Source: Methanarcanum sp963640855
Lineage (GTDB): Archaea > Thermoplasmatota > Thermoplasmata > Methanomassiliicoccales > Methanomethylophilaceae
Reading direction: 5' to 3'
NCBI GenBank assembly: GCA_963640855.1
Contig: CAVIAJ010000033.1
Coordinates: forward strand, 1 to 5,751
Length of the DNA stretch: 5,751 nt
Shown: in pieces, positions 5,084-5,751 of the stretch
Position numbering within the stretch: the first letter of the stretch is position 1
Layout of the letters: every line of letters starts with the position of its first letter
Translations under genes and position numbers: made by a program
The notes under the pieces: generated by a model
What the model was told of the DNA's origin: nothing
The model's input: the letters and a program-made list of their open reading frames with translations, nothing else
Databases searched by the model: none

Positions 5084-5751
5084 TCCTCAATGATGATGTA
5101 AGGAGGACTATGCACGTAGGGGACAAAAAAACTGTCTCCGCCTCCTTAAAATTAGAACATCAGGGAAAAGAATACATCATAAAAAGAGAGCTAGAGTATG
5201 TGTGTAAAAACATACCCACCGAGGTTTCAACCCCATATCCGTCTAAACTGACTGTAGATACAGAAGTAGGTGAAGGAGAATGGCGCCCTGTGGACCTGGA
5301 TGTTGATAACATACTCCCATCCAATCTAGCAGACTATTTCTTCTTTGACGGTGAAAAAATTGCAACGTCTACCAACAAGACTAATGTAGAACAATCAATC
5401 AATGCAATAATGGGGTTAGTCCCTCTGAAAGAAATGATGGATCACCTGAACCCGACATCTACATCTTCCGTTTGTCAGCAGATGGATCGCCAGCGTCGTA
5501 AAGAAGATCTTTCCGGACAAATCGCCCCCCACAGACATAGGTTAAATTCGGCAAGGAAAAGCCTTGAAAATAGCATAGATTTATTAGACAAAGAAGAAAA
5601 GCGCAAGGCTATTCGTTATAATGCTTTATCGGAGGCCGAATATGCTTTCAGAAATATAGAAAATATCGCCAATAAACAAAATGAATTATTATCAAATAAC
5701 GATTTCCGAATGTATTGCACTTTTGGGAAACCGTTCTCAGACGATTCCTTC
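5071..5751 (+). CDS. DndD-like ATPase, continuation in the -1 frame (partial, runs off the window)
   Basis: Continuation of the ATPase begun at 4883, open to the last base; joined, about 290 residues are visible of a protein usually 600-700 aa. Joined numbering: NNTLILNDD (64-72), strands SASLKLEHQGKEYIIKREL (86-104), then NILPSNLADYFFFDGEKI (143-160), whose FFFDGE motif is the hallmark of DndD and close relatives, then INAIMGLVPLKEMMDHL (173-189). From about residue 200 it is rich in K, E, R and Q (MDRQRRKEDL, ARKSLENSIDLLDKEEKRK), the start of the expected coiled coil. The signature loop, Walker B and second half lie beyond 5751. The first in-frame ATG (5110) follows AGGAGG at 5101-5106, so separate initiation here is conceivable but would omit Walker A. 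Expected role: ATP-driven DNA sensing or gating for a nuclease or modification complex. Confidence 0.85.

Noticed and set aside
1..5751. tRNA/rRNA genes, CRISPR array, insertion sequence ends or transposase
   Set aside because: No cloverleaf, regularly spaced repeats, transposase motifs or terminal inverted repeats were found on reading both strands by eye.

Overview
The window looks archaeal, most likely a Thermoplasmata / Methanomassiliicoccales-type methanogen; the lineage is inferred from gene content, not proven. Supporting signs are an archaeal TrmI-type tRNA m1A methyltransferase, an archaeal COG2522-type HTH regulator with a Cys-rich tail, TATA-box-like promoters (one apparently leaderless) and Shine-Dalgarno sequences of the GAGGTG / AGGTGA type. 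The left half is ordinary chromosome and the right half is an A-rich accessory operon.

Left half (1-2505). An OGG1-like 8-oxoguanine DNA glycosylase (+, start preferred at 106) converges with, and overlaps by 14 bp, an HTH regulator (-). Next is an 84-codon remnant of an AAA_14/DUF4143-type ATPase (+) that keeps only the Walker A end. Its stop codon directly abuts the stop of the convergent trmI gene (-), inside a hairpin. The glycosylase, the regulator and trmI are all intact.

Intergenic region (about 2408-2607). This is a divergent promoter region between trmI and the right-hand operon. It holds an 11-bp tandem repeat, a 7-bp dyad and TATA-like boxes.

Right half (2608-5751, running off the window). 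Three tightly packed + strand genes with good Shine-Dalgarno sites: (1) an HKD/PLD-family nuclease fused to an SF2 DEAH helicase (about 710 aa once the frame is repaired); (2) a small charged protein (about 49 aa repaired); (3) a DndD-like ABC/SMC-type ATPase with Walker A and the FFFDGEKI signature, cut by the window end. This looks like a DNA-targeting defence or DNA-modification-linked module related to Dnd (phosphorothioation) systems, but no dndB, dndC, dndE or cysteine desulfurase is visible.

The most striking point is that each of the three genes is broken once by an apparent loss of one nucleotide, always needing a -1 shift, at or beside an A-run (A4, A7, A8). In genes 2 and 3 the in-frame sequence is a canonical -1 slippery heptamer (A AAA AAC and A AAA AAA). 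Homopolymer sequencing error, true decay of the operon, phase variation and programmed frameshifting are all possible. Four other A7 runs in the same operon keep the frame.
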